A stretch of DNA of 20,085 nt, taken from an uncultured Clostridia bacterium. Its GTDB lineage: Bacteria; Bacillota; Clostridia; Christensenellales; Aristaeellaceae. Below the pieces are notes generated by a model, which worked only from the letters and a program-made list of their open reading frames with translations, searched no databases and was not told the DNA's origin. Position numbers and translations under genes: made by a program. The stretch spans positions 1 through 20,085 of the forward strand of contig CAKTYE010000047.1 in assembly GCA_934631985.1 (NCBI GenBank), given 5' to 3'. The stretch's first letter is position 1; each line of letters begins with the position of its first letter. This document shows positions 18,244 to 20,085 of this stretch, piece by piece.

Positions 18244-20085
18244 TTAGAAATCGTAGTTTTCGCGAATGTCAATGTTCTGGTAGCGCTTCAGGCCAGTACC
18301 GGCAGGAATCAACTTACCAATAATGACGTTCTCCTTCAGACCGATCAGCGGGTCAACCTTGCCCTTGATAGCGGCCTCGGTCAGCACGCGGGTGGTCTCC
18401 TGGAAGGACGCGGCAGACAGGAAGCTCTCCGTTGCCAGAGAAGCCTTGGTGATGCCCAGCAGGATACGCTTGGCGATGGCGGGACGACCACCGTTCTGAA
18501 TGGTCTCCATGTTCGCCTGCTCGAAGCGGAAGATGTCCACCAGAGAGCCGGGCAGCAGCGTCGTGTCGCCGGCATCCTCCACGCGAACCTTGCGCAGCAT
18601 CTGCCGCACAATGATCTCAATGTGCTTGTCGGCCACAGCCACGCCCTGCAGGCGGTACACGCTCAGAACTTCCTTCAGCAGGTACTCCTGAACGGCCTTC
18701 ACACCCAGAATGCGCAGCAGGTCGTGGGGATTGACAGAGCCTTCGATCAGCTCGTCGCCAGCCTCCACATGGTCGCCCTCCTGCACCTTCAGGCGGCTGC
18801 CATAGGTGATCTGGTAAGCCTTCTGCTCGCGGCTGTCCTCCTCCGAGGTGATGACCAGCTCGCGCTTCTTCTTCGTCTCCTGAATGGACACGCGGCCGCT
18901 GATCTCGCTCAGAATCGCCTCACGCTTGGGCTTACGAGCCTCGAACAGCTCCTCAACGCGGGGAAGACCCTGCGTGATGTCCTCGCCGGAAGCGATACCG
19001 CCTGTGTGGAAGGTACGCATGGTCAGCTGAGTACCAGGCTCACCGATAGCCTGTGCAGCGATGATACCAACAGCCTCGCCAATGTCCACCTTGCCGCCGT
19101 GGGCCAGGTTGGTACCGTAGCAACGGGCGCACACACCGTTCTCGGTGCGGCAGGTCAGCACGGAACGAACCGTCGCCTTCGTCACGCCGCGGGAAACGAT
19201 CAGCTTCGCCTTGGCATGGTCGATGGCCTCGTTCAGATGTACCAGCACCTCGCCGGTCTGCGGATCGCAGATGTCCTCCGCAGCCACACGACCGCGCAGA
19301 CGATCCTCCAGGCTTTCGATGGACTGACGACCGCTCATGATGTCCTGCACCACAATGCCGCGCACCTTTTCACCGCGGGCTTCGAAGCAGTCCTCCTCGC
19401 GCACGATGACTTCCTGAGAAACGTCCACCAGACGGCGGGTCAGGTAACCAGAGTCAGCGGTACGCAGTGCGGTATCGGACAGCGACTTACGGCTGCCGTG
19501 AGAGGACAGGAAGAACTCCAGCACTGTCAGGCCCTCACGGAAGTTCGCACGAATGGGCAATTCCACCGTCTTACCGGAAGGAGAAGCCATCAGGCCGCGC
19601 ATGCCGGCCAGCTGAGACACCTGCGCGGAAGAACCGCGGGCGCCGGAGTCGGTCATCATGCGGATGGGGTTGAACTTGTCCAGGTTCGGCAGGATCTGGT
19701 CACGCAGGGAGTGCGTGGTGTTGTTCCAAATGTCGATAACGCGGGTATAGCGCTCGTTCTCGCTCAGCAGACCGCGGCGGAACAGGTTGTTGACCTTGCG
19801 AACCTTCTCGTCCGCATCCGCCAGCATGGTCTTCTTGCAGTCAGGCACCTTGATGTCCGCCACGGACACGGTGATCGCGCCCACGGTGGAATACTTGAAG
19901 CCCAGCGACTTGATGCTGTCCAGCACCTGTGCCGTGCGATGCTCGCCCTGGCTGCGGAAGCACTGGTCCACAATGTTGCCCAGCTGCTTCTTGCCGACCA
20001 ACTCGTCGACCTCCAGCAGGAACATATCGTCCATGCACTCGCGCTTGCGGAAGCCCAGGTTCTGGGGCAGCGCGTCGTTGAAGAT
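18244..20085 (-). CDS. rpoC: RNA polymerase beta' subunit, C-terminal half (partial at window edge)
   Basis: The visible 613 codons are open through the right edge, so the ATG at 20034 is internal and the gene starts outside the window. The catalytic subunit's later half is intact. The bridge-helix region is MASPSGKTVELPIRANFREGL (with LEFFLSSHGSRKSLSDTAL). The second zinc site uses EEDCFEARGE, then LTCRTENGVCARCYG. The trigger loop region is GEPGTQLTMRTFHTGG, and the C-terminal clamp part is LIGLKENVIIGKLIPAGTG. About half of the roughly 1200-residue protein is seen. The expected followers rpsL, rpsG and fusA do not come next; a kinase and an acetyltransferase gene do. Confidence 0.97.
   Translation of the reverse strand: MFNDALPQNLGFRKRECMDDMFLLEVDELVGKKQLGNIVDQCFRSQGEHRTAQVLDSIKSLGFKYSTVGAITVSVADIKVPDCKKTMLADADEKVRKVNNLFRRGLLSENERYTRVIDIWNNTTHSLRDQILPNLDKFNPIRMMTDSGARGSSAQVSQLAGMRGLMASPSGKTVELPIRANFREGLTVLEFFLSSHGSRKSLSDTALRTADSGYLTRRLVDVSQEVIVREEDCFEARGEKVRGIVVQDIMSGRQSIESLEDRLRGRVAAEDICDPQTGEVLVHLNEAIDHAKAKLIVSRGVTKATVRSVLTCRTENGVCARCYGTNLAHGGKVDIGEAVGIIAAQAIGEPGTQLTMRTFHTGGIASGEDITQGLPRVEELFEARKPKREAILSEISGRVSIQETKKKRELVITSEEDSREQKAYQITYGSRLKVQEGDHVEAGDELIEGSVNPHDLLRILGVKAVQEYLLKEVLSVYRLQGVAVADKHIEIIVRQMLRKVRVEDAGDTTLLPGSLVDIFRFEQANMETIQNGGRPAIAKRILLGITKASLATESFLSAASFQETTRVLTEAAIKGKVDPLIGLKENVIIGKLIPAGTGLKRYQNIDIRENYDF

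Overview
The window looks like chromosomal core DNA of a GC-rich member of the Firmicutes, most likely an uncultured or gut-type Clostridia lineage. Three things point that way: the Firmicutes forms of RecR, YbaB, TrmD and a parE-parC type topoisomerase pair; strong AGGAGG ribosome binding sites before nearly every gene; and several TTG or GTG starts. I cannot name a genus. All 18 supported genes are on the minus strand, so transcription runs from high to low coordinates. I see no tRNA, rRNA, CRISPR array, transposase, phage gene or toxin-antitoxin pair.

Layout in transcription order. (1) 20085-17074: the C-terminal half of rpoC (cut by the window edge), a hairpin and an intrinsic terminator, then a shikimate-kinase-family gene and a GNAT acetyltransferase. 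(2) 17073-16652: a gene-free stretch with an inverted pair of modular repeats, a strong terminator and the parE promoter. (3) 16651-12191: parE-parC, a type IIA topoisomerase pair 3 bases apart. (4) 11969-10270: a DUF4097 beta-repeat protein, ybaB and recR, driven by one promoter and closed by a terminator. (5) 10201-7702: rmuC, a 96-residue protein of unknown function and an S66 (LD-carboxypeptidase/MccF-type) peptidase. The recR terminator directly abuts the rmuC ribosome binding site. (6) 7560-5989: gpmI, a stand-alone glycolytic gene with a near-consensus promoter and its own terminator. (7) 5988-5343: 645 bases without a gene, holding three copies of the modular repeat and the rimM promoter. 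(8) 5342-256: rimM and trmD, followed without a break by two small membrane proteins, a DUF2142 multi-pass membrane protein and a family 2 glycosyltransferase.

Most genes are housekeeping: transcription, DNA topology, recombinational repair, glycolysis, and ribosome and tRNA maturation. The least ordinary parts are four. The rimM-trmD pair leads a cell-surface glycan-type operon instead of its usual partners rpsP and rplS. A two-hairpin intergenic repeat family occurs in both orientations. Two terminators sit directly against the ribosome binding site of the next gene, suggesting regulated readthrough. A palindrome overlaps the predicted parE transcription start. I found no convincing new defence or mobile system here.
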